DNA from: Tetradesmus obliquus
Lineage: Eukaryota; Chlorophyta; Chlorophyceae; Sphaeropleales; Scenedesmaceae
Reading direction: 5' to 3'
Assembly (NCBI GenBank): GCA_030272155.1
Contig: CP126200.1
Coordinates: 4,774,001-4,838,000, forward strand
DNA length: 64,000 nt
Position 1 is the first letter of the stretch; each line of letters starts with the position of its first letter. This document shows, piece after piece, positions 9,516-20,044 of this stretch. Under the pieces are notes generated by a model that was given only the letters and a program-made list of their open reading frames with translations, did not search any database and had not been told where the DNA came from. A program made the position numbers and the translations under genes.

Positions 9516-12500
9516 ATGGGCTGCAGTAGTCCTTGTCATGCAGTGTTTTGGCTTGAGCGTGGCTTGTTGAATAGTAGTGTTGCTGGAGCAGCTCTTCTCT
9601 GTAGTTGCTGCCTATACTGCCCCAGCCCCCCTCTACTCCGGAATGGGGACAGTCACATTGCCATGGAAATGCATCAGCGCGAAGCAGGTGCAGTTTGTTC
9701 CATCTTTCACTGTGTACTTTTGGGTTATTTTCTCTGGTTCCTGCACCCTTGGTACTATGGAGTTCTGCTGCTGACAGCGTGATGGAGTTGCTGCGTTGCA
9801 TTTGCCTTTTTGCCAGGATAAGAGAGCCGAATTCACTTTTGTCGCTTGGTGTCGAGGTTTGCCTGGGGTTGGGGAAAGTGCATGAAACAACCTCAGAGGG
9901 AGCTGTTGCTGCAAGCTCAGACAATCGACTGAAGCTGGCACAGCGCGCCTGCTGTTGATTGTTGGCCTGCTGCCTTGCTTCCTGTCTCTGGTGCATGACA
10001 TGCTGAGGCGCTGTTCGGCAGTGTTGCTAGACTCGGATGCATACGGAACTCCAATGGACGCCTCGCTTTTGCTGCGTTGTTGTAGCCTGATGGGGCGACT
10101 GGCTGCTGCTAATGCTACTGGAATCTGCATGGCATTACAAACTCATGCAATGCATCCCAGGGTGGAGTGCCGATATCAATGCACGGTCTACCCTTCCGCT
10201 AGCGGCAGGTGTGTTGCGTGCATGCCGCGCAGCGCCCTGCGCTGCTGGTGTGTTGCGTGCATGCCTGTGTTGTGTGCGCTGGTTCATCATGCTACTGCTG
10301 GACTGCTTGCTGATACTGCTGCAGTTGATCGTTGATTTCGCCTGTGGTAGACCTTTGCTGCTGCGCCCTTTGCGCAGCTTCTATAGCTGCACTGCGTTGC
10401 ATATTCAGGTTGCTGCTGCTGTCTCGTAGCTTACCCCAGACCTCTGAATCTGCTGGCCTTGCCTCTATGCCACGGCTGTGTGACGTCGTCCTGCATGTCA
10501 CTTTGCCTTGTTACATCAGCTGCATGACTTGATGGTGTTATTTGGTTTTCATCTTGCACAGACTCAGGCTGCGGAACACTGCGCCACACAGCTGTGTGTG
10601 GCGCCAGCTGTCTGCTAACTTGTGTTATGCCCAATACATGCCTCTGTGCTTCTTTCTGCTTTGCTGTGCAATTGGGTGACTGTCGTACATCCCACGTCAC
10701 ACTCACCCTTACAACTACCTGATAACATTGGCATATTAAAAGGGACTTGGTAAGCACGTTTTGTGCTGCAGGGATCATGAGGACTGACAGGTGTTAGTTT
10801 GACTAGGCTGTTGTCATCAGGGTTCAAGTGCATGGTAGTGTGATCTCGCTCTATTAAAGCAGATACAGCTTGGCTTGAATGCCAGCTGTTTGATTGTACG
10901 GGAGCAACGTTTGTGCATGCGCGTAGCCTGCCCGCTTCTGGCCCAACCTCACTCATTGCTGGCATGTCTGTTGTTATGTTAAGTCAAGACGGGGATATTG
11001 TAACACACCTAAGGCAATCATGATCTCAGTGCAGCGCTGGGCTTTTACTATTTCACTGCCAGTACCTTGTGCATTGTGCAGTTCTGTGTTGAGTTGTGTT
11101 GATGAATTTATTTGTAGCAGCACAGCCTTGTTGTTCTGTCGGCAGAAAGGCTAGGAGACCTGGTAAACACGCCCTTATGCTGCGTGTTGTTTACGCTCAT
11201 TGTTGGTATAGTTGCGTATTCTTGCTGGCTCGTTGGTTGGCAGGGTGCATTGCAATCGAATATGTTTTTTGGCAGTGCCCTTGTTGCCATACACTGTGGT
11301 TCTTCAGTGGGTTGTTGGGTGGCACATGGCCTTGTTGATAGTAGTACTATGCTCTCTGGCACGTTGCACTCCCACTTGTGTGTTGCTGCACGCTTCACAT
11401 CAAGATTTTAGCAGGTCTTGCTGATGATGAACTTTGTGAGCGCGTCTTCACTGATATCATGTTTGTGTGTGAGTGTAGTTGCTGGGCTATCCCGTTGCTT
11501 TGCCTGGCGAATATTAGTGCGCGCAGACTTCTACGTAGCGAGGTGTCGCCTGCTTAGCTGCAGACTGCTTGCTTTGCGGCTACTTTTGCATAGCATATGC
11601 ACACGTCCGGGCTTGCAGTTGCCTACAAATGAAAACGCATGCATTCCTATTTAGAGGTAATCCTGCAGGCCATTTCTTCCGTTTTATTCTACCGTTGAGT
11701 ATGGCCTGCTGTTAGGCTAGCGCTGCACGTGTTGTCTGATGCGCTGCTGTGCATCAGCAGCCGAATACATGCTGTGGGTTGCTTGTCACTTGTGCTGGCT
11801 GCTGCGCAAGGCGGTACACCTTAGGTGCTGGGTGCTTTTCTACAGATGAAGAGAGTCTCTGCTGTTATTACTGGTTAAGGTTTTGAGGTGTTTGAGGTTT
11901 GCATTGCGACTCAGCAACCCCTAGGAGCTTGTTGCTTGTACTTTGCTTTTTGACTTGACTGCACCCAACATGGCATAACAGTACACTGGTCGCTCGTAGT
12001 TTGTACTAGACGATTGCTGCAGAGCATGCCTTTTGAATAGCAGCGCCAGCGGCACTGCCCTGCTTCTGTCTGCTTGTTTGTGGCGGCCTCAGACCACACA
12101 GACCCTGTCATTGCACCTCCTAGAGCTGTGTTGATCTGCTGCTGTTGGCTGTAGCTAGACAGTCATTGTTACTATTTCTGCTGTCGCTGTGGCTGTACTG
12201 CTGTTGCTGTAGCTGTGGCTGTACTGCTGTTGCTGCAGCTGTACTGCGTGGCGATGCTGCGGACAGGTGCGCAGGAGCTGAGCTGCTTGTCATACGCAAT
12301 AACAGCTGGCTCAGCAGATGATGTTGTGCATCACGTACTTTGCTTAGGCTGCCTGTGCTTTGCTGCGCTGTGCCTCATCCTGCCGGATGACAAATAGAGT
12401 TGTATATGCTGTAGCGGTGCTGTTGCGATACTCGTCTTCAGCCACAGGCCCACGTTTGCATGGAGCTCGCATGCTTTTGTGTGCATCCCCTGCCGTGGTT

Positions 12501-12704
12501 GTGCTGGCTGCTTCTCAACGCACCAAGTGTGAAGATGGCCTACATAGTTGCCTCAAAATGCATGCGTGTGCTGGAGCTGTGCTGGCTGCTTGCAAATGCA
12601 TGCCCATAGTGTGGGAGTGCCGACTGCTTCTCACAAACACACGTTAGGGGTGTGTGTACCTATATAGTACGCGCTGCTTGCAACTGCATGTCTATTGTGT
12701 GGCT

Positions 12705-12960
12705 GTGCGGACTGCTTTCCATGAATGCATGTTCAGGCTAAGTTTGTGCTCGCTGCTTGCTACTGCCGTTTGTATGGCTGTGCGGACTGCTGTCCATTGT
12801 TGCATGTTCAGGCTGTGTTTGTGCTCGCTGTGTGCAAATGCATGCCTAGTGTTGGCTGTGCGGGCTGCTTTTCATTGCCGCATGTTCAGGCTGTGTTTGT
12901 ACTCGCTGCTTGTGAATGCATGCCCGCTGCGTAGCTGTGCGGACTGCTTTGACATTGCAT
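12705..12960 (+). repeat. Minisatellite of about 66-70 bp units
   Basis: About four imperfect tandem units, each holding GTGCGGACTGCTTT, CATGTTCAGGCT and TGTGCTCGCTGCTTG. A more diverged start can be followed back to about 12,530. One frame is open through it but gives only a Cys-rich repetitive translation. Confidence 0.75.
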
Positions 12961-13569
12961 GCATGCAGCGTCCTGTTAGTGAAGCCTGGAGAGGGTCTGT
13001 TGTGCAGTAGAGGGTCTATTGTGCAGGTCCCCGTTCAACGGCATCCACGCGCCTTGGAAGCACCAGACAACAGCCCTGCACTCTGCATACTCGCAACAGC
13101 TGCAGCAGGCAACAGCAGGCTCAGCGCACTGGGGAACCAGTTGGTGGCGCGGGACACATGCCTGCAGCACTGGCAGCCCTGGCGGGAAACACGCCTGCAG
13201 CAGTGGCGGCCCTGGCGGGACAATGGTACAGGTGCGGGCAAGCCCCAAAGAGGTCTGCTATTGCAAGGTGCCTGTGTCATGTCATGAATGTGCTCAGCTT
13301 GTGTAATGCAGCAGCAGCAGCAGGCGGCAGTAGGCAGCTAGGTGAGTGCTGCAGTCTCACAGGGGCACCAGGAGGAGGCAAGGTTTGTGTTGAAGCCGGC
13401 ACCCTTTGTGATTGCTGCACATCTGCTATTGCTGGTAGCAGTTGCATTTTCAAGGTGGCTACAGGTCTTGGATGACTGCAGTCTTGGACCTATTGGAAGC
13501 AACTGCAGAGCTCTGTACTCGTTGCCGATGAACCGATCCAAGTAAGCATGCGCGCGGTGCTAGCAGCAA

Positions 13570-13601
<32 letters not shown>

Positions 13602-14418
13602 GCAGTGTTGCACTACCCAAGCGTCATGTGTGTGCCTAGTCAGCACAGTCAGCGGGCAGCTGCGCGCCTTAGGGCTCACACTTTTTCCTGAAGCGCGCAG
13701 GCCTCGAAGTTGAAATTGTTGTGTTTTCCACCCTGAAACCTGGAGCCGAGGCTCACACAGGGAGGACTGCAGCAGCTGGCCGTGTCAGTGCGGCCGCCAC
13801 ACTGAGCGAAGTAGCGGCTCGCTGGGCTAGTGCCTGAGGCAGGTTTCAGCCCTGAGGTGTATTGTAATGTATTGATGGCCATTGGCCAACCGCTGTAACT
13901 GGTCTTTGATTGATGAGCAGTGCGGTGTTGTGTCAAGTGAGGCTCTGAGGTGCAACTGGCAGCACAGTTATGATCAAGCCTCAGGCCTTTAGGCCGCCTG
14001 CAGAACAGCTTGTAGTTGCAAGAAGCAGCCAGTTTGACCCGTTGCAATGCGCCAGCAGAGAAACGGTTGCAGCAGCTCGCACCCCAGAGGCCTTTTCTGA
14101 GAAGCAGACAGGCAGTTCACAGGGCTTTCAAGTTCTAACAGTGGCACTGACAGATGATAGTGCCCAGGCAGTCCCTTTACGAATGGTTCGTGCATTCAAT
14201 GCGTGGTTGTTCTGTGCACGTAAAAAGCTATAGGATTAACAGCATAAGTTGCGTGGGAGTCTAAGCACAGCAAAGCAGCCGTGAACTACAGCAGTGACTG
14301 TGTCTTGTGCAGCAATCGAAGTCTTATCGATCGATCAAGTACCCGGAATAGTAAAAATCTTAGAAATATAGTTTGGTTCAGTGGGAGCGGGCTGCTCGTC
14401 TGAGCAACAAGCAGCAGC

Positions 14419-16118
14419 ATGAGCTTTCTCAGTGCCAGAGAGCATGGCGCAAAGCCAGGTTCTGGAGGCGTGGCCAGCGCCCAGCAGGAGGTAAATCCAT
14501 AACACGATGCTACCTTGATGTTTTTTGGATACGCTACAGAGCTGCTGCGTGATGGTGCTGAAGATCAGGCCTACAGCAGCAGCGCACAGCAGCAGCAGCA
14601 CCAGCAGCATACGCACCCAGCCCTGCGAGCCAGCCCACACCACACCACGTTGCATGAATCGATAACATTTCGTTTTGATGATATTTTCACGATTGCAGGG
14701 CATTGACAGGAGGGAGCGGCTGCGGCGGTTGGCACTGGAGACGATCGACTTGGCAAAGGACCCATACTACATGCGCAACCATTTGGGTCAGGTGCGGACA
14801 CTACACATACTGCAGCAGCAGCAGCAGCTCCAGAGGCAGCAGTACCAGCAGCAGCGGCAGCAACAGCAACAGCAGCAACAGATCTGTCCACTGCAGCAGG
14901 AGGGTGAACCAGTTGCAGCAGGGCTAAGTATGCTTGCCGCCGTAGTGCGCTAGCTGCAATGCCCAATGGTAGCCTTGTGACTCCGAGTTTGTAGCGGCGA
15001 TTGATCAGCTGCTTGGCGTTGTCGGCCGCGTGCTGCGCGCAACAGCAGCACGCAGAGTACACCTACCAGCAGTTGCAGCACAGCTGACTGCGCATATGTG
15101 GCAGTATCGCGCTTGCTGCATGCAGCGGCAGCACTCTGCAAATGACTACACAGTAGCAAGCTGCGCAACATGGGCGGGCAGCTGCTTGGAGCTGTCAGCA
15201 GCAAGCTTTGCAACAGGGCTCACCCGGCATCACGCAGCATTGCAAAGTCACACAAACGCATCATGGCAGCGTGCTGCACCATCATGTGGCAGTAGCACAG
15301 CAGCAAGTGCAGGACAATGTGGCCACGCAAGTTAGAGGACTGCAAGACAAGGCTGTTCAGCGCGCCATAGCATGCTAGGCATTCGCATCACTTGTGTATG
15401 TCTCATTATGTTCGCTCCAATGCTGTGCTGCCCCACTGCTGCCTTTGTGCTGCAGATTGAGTGCCGCCTGTGCTTGACACTGCACAACAACGAAGGCAAC
15501 TACCTAGCTCACACACAGGTGCGGCAGCAGCGCCAGTGGCAGCAGCAGCTGAGCAGCAGCTGCAGCAGCCGCAGCAGTACAAGCTGCAGCGACTCGTTTG
15601 GCGTCATTGGCAGCAGCCGTGGCAAGATTTCCAGCCATCAGCTGCCTACAAGCATTGAGTCTACGGCTGCTGCCAGCAACACTTGGTGACAGCAGCGTAG
15701 CACTGCCTTGTGTTTTACCTCAAAACATCGTGTGCGTGAATGCCAGCAGTGCATGCAGCTGCTCAGGCCTGTGTGCTGCCTCCGCTGCTGTGCGCTTGCC
15801 ACCGTGCATCGCGTGTTGCTGCCCTGCAGGGCAAGCGCCACCAGCAGAACCTGGCCAAGCGTGCGGCCAGGGAAGCAGCGGAGAAGCAGGCAGCGCCGGC
15901 GCCGCAGCGGCGCGTGCAGATCAAGAAGACAGGTATGGGCGCACAGCACGGCTTTGTTGCCTCGTTGGTGTTGCCTGCCAGAGGTGCCTTCGGCTTGCAC
16001 CCAGCACAAATAGTAGGCAAGCATGGTGCGGCGAGCGCTGCCAACGCAACACAAGCAGTCAGCAAATGAAGAGGACCAGCTTTTAAAAGGATTGCAGTTG
16101 GGATCCTGACCATGACAA

Positions 16119-16164
<46 letters not shown>

Positions 16165-16306
16165 GTGCGTGCAGTCAAGATCGGGCGGCCGGGCTACCGT
16201 GTCACAAAGCAGTACGACCTTGAGACGCGCCAGCGCTCGCTGCTGTTCCAGGTGCGGGGGTGTCTATGGTTCACTTGTGTAAACCATTATCTGCTGCTGC
16301 TGCTGT

Positions 16307-16338
<32 letters not shown>

Positions 16339-18101
16339 TTGCTGTTCCTGGTGTGGGGTCTGCAGCGCCTCAACTAAGCTGGTGCACTGTCCTGCGGCGG
16401 CAAAACGTGAGCTGCATACTTGCACTGTCTCGCGCGTTGCAACACCCAACCTCACTCTTCCTCACTCTCTCAGGTAGCACCCCGAGATCGAGGAGGGCAC
16501 CCGCCCCCGGCACCGCTTCATGTCTGCCTCTCACACTTTTCTACCGTTTCTCACACGTCTCACACTTTTCTAAACATATCATCACTCTTCCTCACTCTCT
16601 CAGGTGGAGTACCCTGAGATCGAGGAGGGCACCCGCCCTCGCCACCGCTTCATGTCTGCCTATGAGCAGAAGGTGGAGACAGCAGACAAGTCTTTCCAGT
16701 ACCTGCTGTTTGCTGCTGAGCCCTACGAGGTCATTGGCTTCAAGGTGCCAAATGCGGAGGTGGTCAAGCAGGAGGACTTCTTCTACGCGCACTGGTGAGT
16801 GGAGGTTCTGGGAGTTGAGGGTTTGAGGGTTTAGGGTTACTTGTTGTGTGAGATGTCTTGTTGTGTGAGCGATGTTGGCTTCAAGGTGCCCAATGCAGAG
16901 GTGGTCAAGCAGGAGGACTTCTTCTACGCGCATTGGTGAGCAGGGTGTAGGGTGTTACAATGCTGGTGTTGGTTTATGTGTAACACTGCTGCTGTTCAAG
17001 GTGCACAACGCAAAAGTCGCCCCTGACACTCTGCCTTATCTGGCAACTAATAAAACCTCACATATTTTTCCTCCTGCAGGGACCCCGATGCGCACACCTA
17101 CTCGATGCAGATCGTGTTCAAGGCGCCCAAGGAGCAGCAGCAGCAGCAGCAGCCGCCGCTGCTGCCGCCGCCGCCGCCGGTGATGCCGGGGCCGCCGCCG
17201 CTGGGCATGCAGCACATGCCGCCAGGTGCGCTGTTACTACTGGTAACTCCCCAGTAAGGGCAGTTAGAGAAGCGCAATTTGGCACTGCTTTTCCTGTTCC
17301 TGTCCAAGTGCAGAAACTCCGTCAGACGCTGCAAACGGCTGATCACAACGCTTTTAGTCGCGCTTGTGCTTCGTCTTCATCGACTAAGCAGCCCATACAA
17401 TTGACGCCGTCAGCTCCATGCTCCACTGGAGCGGGAATTGAAAGGAGTGACAAAGTAAATCAAAGAAAGGGAGCACGCTTCAAGTGCCACCACAGTATGC
17501 TATGTCCAACACCTGTCTCTGTGCCTGCGCTGCTGCTGCTGCTTGTTGCGTAACATCTGCAGCTGTGCCGCCGCCAATGCCGCCGCCACCGCCCATGATG
17601 ATGGGCGGCGCCCCCGGCGTGCCGCCAGCAGTGCCGCCGCCGCGGCCGCCGCCGCCGTCACTGATCGGCGGCGTGCCGCCTGCTGCTCCACCGCCCGGCG
17701 GCCCGCCAGTACCGCCGGTGAGTGTGTGCATTGGCTGCGTCAGCTGTGCGTCATTGATTGTCCGGCTCCTGTTGCTTGCAGGCACCGTCGTATCGTGCTG
17801 GTCAATGCATGTATTGCACCACTGTATGCTTGCGAAAGAGGCCTGTAGATGTTCACGCCTGTGGCAGCTCGGCAGTTGCCGCTGTGCATTGCCTGCAGCA
17901 ACACTCAGCAAAACAGCAGACAGGTTCTTGTTGCTCTCATTGCTATCTGTAAAAATGAATAACACGTGTTACTTTGTATGTGCCGCGCTGCAGGCCATGC
18001 CGCCGCCGCCTCCCGTGCCGCCAGCAGCACCGCCAGGAGCGCCCGCAGCAGCAGCAGCAGCGGGTGGTGGCTTGCCGCCGCCGCCGCCACCTCCTATGTA
18101 G
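14419..18101 (+). CDS. SF3A2: Splicing factor 3A subunit 2 (SF3A2/SAP62/Prp11)
   Basis: A core U2 snRNP protein; SF3A joins the 17S U2 particle and contacts the branch-site region in pre-spliceosomes. Nine exons join in frame to 335 aa: 14419-14490, 14699-14791, 15456-15518, 15830-15932, 16175-16251, 16604-16794, 17080-17225, 17563-17717, 17994-18101. The N-terminus HGAKPGSGGVASAQQE matches plant homologues and fixes the start. Then come RRERLRRLALETIDLAKD and a U1-type zinc finger with C58, C61, H74 and H80. The conserved block follows: KIGRPGYRV, EYPEIEEGTRPRHRFMSAYE and LLFAAEPYEVIGFKVP. The C-terminal third is proline-rich with PPPP and Met runs, as in the family. The exon at 16604-16794 is flanked on both sides by copies of its own ends. 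A TGTAA lies at 18523. Confidence 0.95.
16120..16161. repeat. (CTG)n run upstream of SF3A2 exon 5
   Basis: Fourteen CTG triplets on the sense strand end 13 nt before the acceptor AG at 16174 and appear to act as its pyrimidine-rich tract. Confidence 0.9.
16291..16346. repeat. (CTG/TTG)n run in SF3A2 intron 5
   Basis: A mixed CTG/TTG tract on the sense strand near the start of intron 5. It is not adjacent to the real acceptor. Confidence 0.85.
16451..16530 (+). repeat. Copy of SF3A2 exon 6 acceptor and first ~55 nt
   Basis: This segment matches 16581-16661: the pyrimidine tract, CTCTCTCAG acceptor and the exon start through ATGTCTGCC. Two bases are missing just after the acceptor, so splicing here would shift frame. 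Within the aligned codons the visible differences (CCT/CCC, CGC/CGG) are synonymous. The copy ends abruptly where it runs into a CTCACACTTTTCTA intron repeat. Confidence 0.9.
16875..17020 (+). repeat. Copies of SF3A2 exon 6 end and donor
   Basis: Positions 16875-16940 repeat 16734-16799, the last 20 codons of exon 6 (FKVPNAEVVKQEDFFYAHW) with the donor GTGAG. The three visible differences (CCA/CCC, GCG/GCA, CAC/CAT) are all synonymous. A much more decayed third copy, TTCAAGGTGCACAACGCAAA, lies near 16996-17015. The block between has short telomere-like words (GGGTTTGAGGGTTTAGGG) near 16818. Confidence 0.88.
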
Positions 18102-18164
18102 CTGCTATACACGTGCAGTGCGTGTGGAGTGGTTGCGTGTCGCTGGCTCAGCATGGCTGCTGCT

Positions 18165-18216
<52 letters not shown>
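18165..18216. repeat. (CAG)n run in the SF3A2 3' region
   Basis: About 17 CAG triplets on the plus strand, 60 nt past the SF3A2 stop and probably in its 3' UTR. Confidence 0.9.
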
Positions 18217-18218
<2 letters not shown>

Positions 18219-18522
18219 GTATATGGTGTGCTGCCACGACTCGTGGCTTAGGTCAATCCCAGCAGTTGCTTTGTTTGTGCAACGGACGGGCTGCATGGGT
18301 GCCTGCTGCAGCCAGTGCAGAGAGGCATTGTATTCCATGCAGACCCGCAGCAGGTGGGATATGCTGCAGGCTTTGATGTTTGCGTCTCCGGCTGGCACCG
18401 CAATGCGGTGTGTTGCAGTATGTTTGGCATTCACAGAGGCTGACATGGACACATCATTGATGGTTGTTGAGAAGTCTTGTTGCACAGGTGTGCCAGATCT
18501 AGAAGCACGAGCACATCCATGG

Positions 18523-18527
18523 TGTAA
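18523..18527 (+). terminator. Possible TGTAA poly(A) signal of SF3A2
   Basis: A TGTAA word 422 nt past the SF3A2 stop; another is near 18684. The distance is normal for algal 3' UTRs but the choice between them is open. Confidence 0.4.
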
Positions 18528-19076
18528 ACGTTGCGTGCTTACATCTTGCGGGGTTTCAGTGCTGTTGTGGATCATGTCCCGCTGGTACAGTGGCACTGTA
18601 CTGTACTACCGTGACTGCCGGTCTCTGTCCCAGTGCCACGGACGGTCAGCGTGCCACGTTATACACTTTACATTGACCTTCCAATGTAACACACTGCACA
18701 ATCACTGTCATGATAGTAAGCAAGCCGAGGCATGCGGATGCGGCCAAGAACCCTATGCCAAAGTCGAATAAAGACTGTACAAGCGGTTTATTGTGCTGTA
18801 CAGTACCACACAACAAGCACGCACTGTGGAGCTGCAGCCATACACACCGCCACGCATGCATGTGCATCAACAGCAGCCTGGCATGCAGCCACGCAATCAC
18901 TGCCGCAGCAACAGCCGCTCTTCTGGCGACCAGAAACAGAACTACGCCTGACACACACCTACACACAGGCAATCACCTGCACAGCCCAGGATCCATCCCT
19001 GATGTGATATACACATTGTGACACAATCACATGTAACAACAATAACATGTTATGAACATCATTGTATGTTACAGCA

Positions 19077-19815
19077 TCATCCGACCTTGTAAGCCACTAC
19101 GCTGGCATGGTCCATCTTGCCAGGCAGGTTTGCGATCAGGTCTCCCAACTCCTCAGGCCCTTTGCCGCCATCTGCACTGGCCTGCTCCAACACCTGCCGC
19201 TGCGCTGCAGTGCCCCGCTCAACAAACGACAGCAGCGCATGCACCGCGCCCTGCGCAGTGAGGCAGCGCCCGTCAACCCCTTCGAGCAGCGGCGGGCTGA
19301 TGTTCCGCTGCTGCTGCTGCTGCTGCTTTTGGGTGAGCCCGGCGGCTTGCTGCTCTAGCTGCTGCAGCTGCTGCCTGACGTACGCCGTCGCCTCGCGCTG
19401 CTGCTGCAGCTGCTGCTGCGCCGCCTGCTGCTCGCCACAGCCAGCCGCCGCCTGCAGGTGCTCCTGCACAACCTGCCGCTGCTTGCTGCTGCCACTCAAG
19501 CTGTGCCTGCCCTGCTGCAGCTTCCTGCAAGCCTCTTTCAGCACGCCTGCCATGTCTACTAGTGCAATATTGTGGCACTTGGCAGGACTCAAGGCATTGA
19601 CGCCGGGCTGCCTGCTGCTGCCCTCTCCAATGGCTCGAGATGAGGCTTGTTTTCTCACCACTGGGTCAAAGTTGTCGGCGATGCCGTCACTGGCCAGGAA
19701 CACAACATCACCTGCACAGCAGCACCAGGAGCAGAATGCGTGATGAGGCCTGCTTGCGCACCACTGGGTCAATGTCGGCAACGCCATCACGGCCCAGGAA
19801 CACTACATCACCTGC

Positions 19816-19854
<39 letters not shown>

Positions 19855-19963
19855 CCAGGAGCAGAGGATGCGAATTGACCGATGCTACCAGCAGCCAGGT
19901 CTCATCAACAGCAATGCCGCCACTGGCAAGGAACACACCGTCGCCTGTGGATGGTAGACACAG

Positions 19964-20044
<81 letters not shown>

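Larger units (their letters stand above)
7593..14418. other. Gene-poor G/T-rich interval
   Basis: About 6.8 kb between GRXS16 and SF3A2 with no recognisable conserved protein. The plus strand is visibly rich in G and T, with many TGCATGC-like words. All frames carry stops; the open frames present are short and without family motifs. One exon-like segment (8241-8336), a 32-bp palindrome and a minisatellite are listed separately. It could hold a fast-evolving gene or a long non-coding transcript. Confidence 0.4.
18102..19076. other. Intergenic, convergent 3' ends
   Basis: SF3A2 (plus) and the phosphatase (minus) converge here. The stretch holds a CAG run (18165-18216) and possible poly(A) signals, but no convincing gene. 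The open frame across 17974-18771 is carried by the triplet run and the SF3A2 tail. Confidence 0.5.

Noticed and set aside
13363-13382. Small exon candidate (APGGGK) as the SF3A2 N-terminus
   Set aside because: A better first exon exists at 14419-14490, encoding the plant-like HGAKPGSGGVASAQQE and joining exon 2 in phase 0.
16818-16840. Telomere-like GGGTTTGAGGGTTTAGGG in an SF3A2 intron
   Set aside because: Only two or three degenerate units inside a normal gene; too short to be an interstitial telomere tract.
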